Below, one piece after another: positions 20,083 through 20,126 of a stretch of DNA of 20,126 nt. Source of the stretch: JBBDWJ01 sp040902925 (GTDB lineage: Bacteria > Acidobacteriota > Terriglobia > Bryobacterales > UBA6623). Position numbers and translations under genes: made by a program. The stretch spans positions 1-20,126 of the forward strand of contig JBBDWJ010000221.1 in the NCBI GenBank assembly GCA_040902925.1. Reading direction: 5' to 3'. Below the pieces are notes generated by a model. The model was not told where the DNA came from and ran no database searches. It worked only from the letters and a program-made list of their open reading frames with translations. Position 1 is the stretch's first letter. Each line of letters begins with the position of its first letter.

Positions 20083-20126
20083 CCGGAGCCCCGGCAGGGG
20101 CGCCATGCCTGTAGCCCGGGGCGCAA
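20083..20126. repeat. GC-rich palindromic intergenic element at right edge
   Basis: GAGCCCCGGCAGGGGCG followed by TAGCCCGGGGCGCAA resembles the AGCCCCGGCAGGGGC-type palindromic repeats common between genes in Acidobacteriota and Planctomycetes; this is recognition by memory. It is cut by the window edge. An ATG at 20071 opens a short frame across it that is probably not a gene. Confidence 0.4.

Noticed and set aside
1..20126. tRNA, rRNA or replication-origin features
   Set aside because: No cloverleaf with a TTCGA-type arm, rRNA core or DnaA-box cluster was found by reading both strands.

Overview
The window is GC-rich DNA, most likely from an uncultivated Acidobacteriota member (Solibacter/Bryobacter-like) or a close relative. 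This is an inference. It rests on a TonB receptor with an N-terminal carboxypeptidase-regulatory-like domain, a twin-arginine aldo/keto reductase, a glycine-rich RRM protein beside a tiny Lys/Arg-rich protein, and large repeat-rich intergenic spaces. No rRNA, tRNA or CRISPR array was seen.

Layout. (1) 371-4021 (+): an exported amidohydrolase lipoprotein, then a GT-C-type membrane glycosyltransferase. (2) 4166-6946 (+): a textbook cobalamin riboswitch in front of a BtuB-like TonB-dependent receptor. This is the clearest regulatory unit in the window. (3) 7466-9650 (-): a Cys-rich exported protein, a histidine-motif fatty-acid-hydroxylase-like membrane protein, an RRM RNA-binding protein and a small basic protein. 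(4) 9651-11230: about 1.6 kb with almost no convincing genes but with hairpins, short direct repeats and copies of two dispersed repeats, here called R1 and R2. (5) 11226-14660: an accessory island. It holds an IS110 transposase remnant with a highly folded leader, a decayed REP-associated tyrosine transposase, three copies of a 17-nt palindrome, a compact minus-strand operon of small proteins, and a divergent pair of a ribbon-helix-helix regulator and a 200-aa unknown across an AT-rich operator-like spacer. The operon comprises a 62-aa unknown, a SLATT-like two-TM protein, an overlapping 37-aa proline-rich ORF and a 58-aa two-TM protein. (6) 14700-20007: a second R1 copy, an exported HExxH protein, two small secreted proteins (one Cys-rich, one with three near-identical RWHKAKFGH repeats), a second R2 copy, a Tat-exported aldo/keto reductase, and an M16-family protein lacking its zinc motif.

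Most likely to be new: the SLATT-like mini-operon with its overlapping proline-rich ORF (11884-12962); the nested RNA structure in front of the IS110 remnant (11270-11350), which could be a bridge-RNA relic or a ribosome-site sequestering leader; the regulator with 11-bp-spaced repeats (14122-14579); and the RWHKAKFGH repeat protein. All of these are sequence-only readings. No database search was possible.
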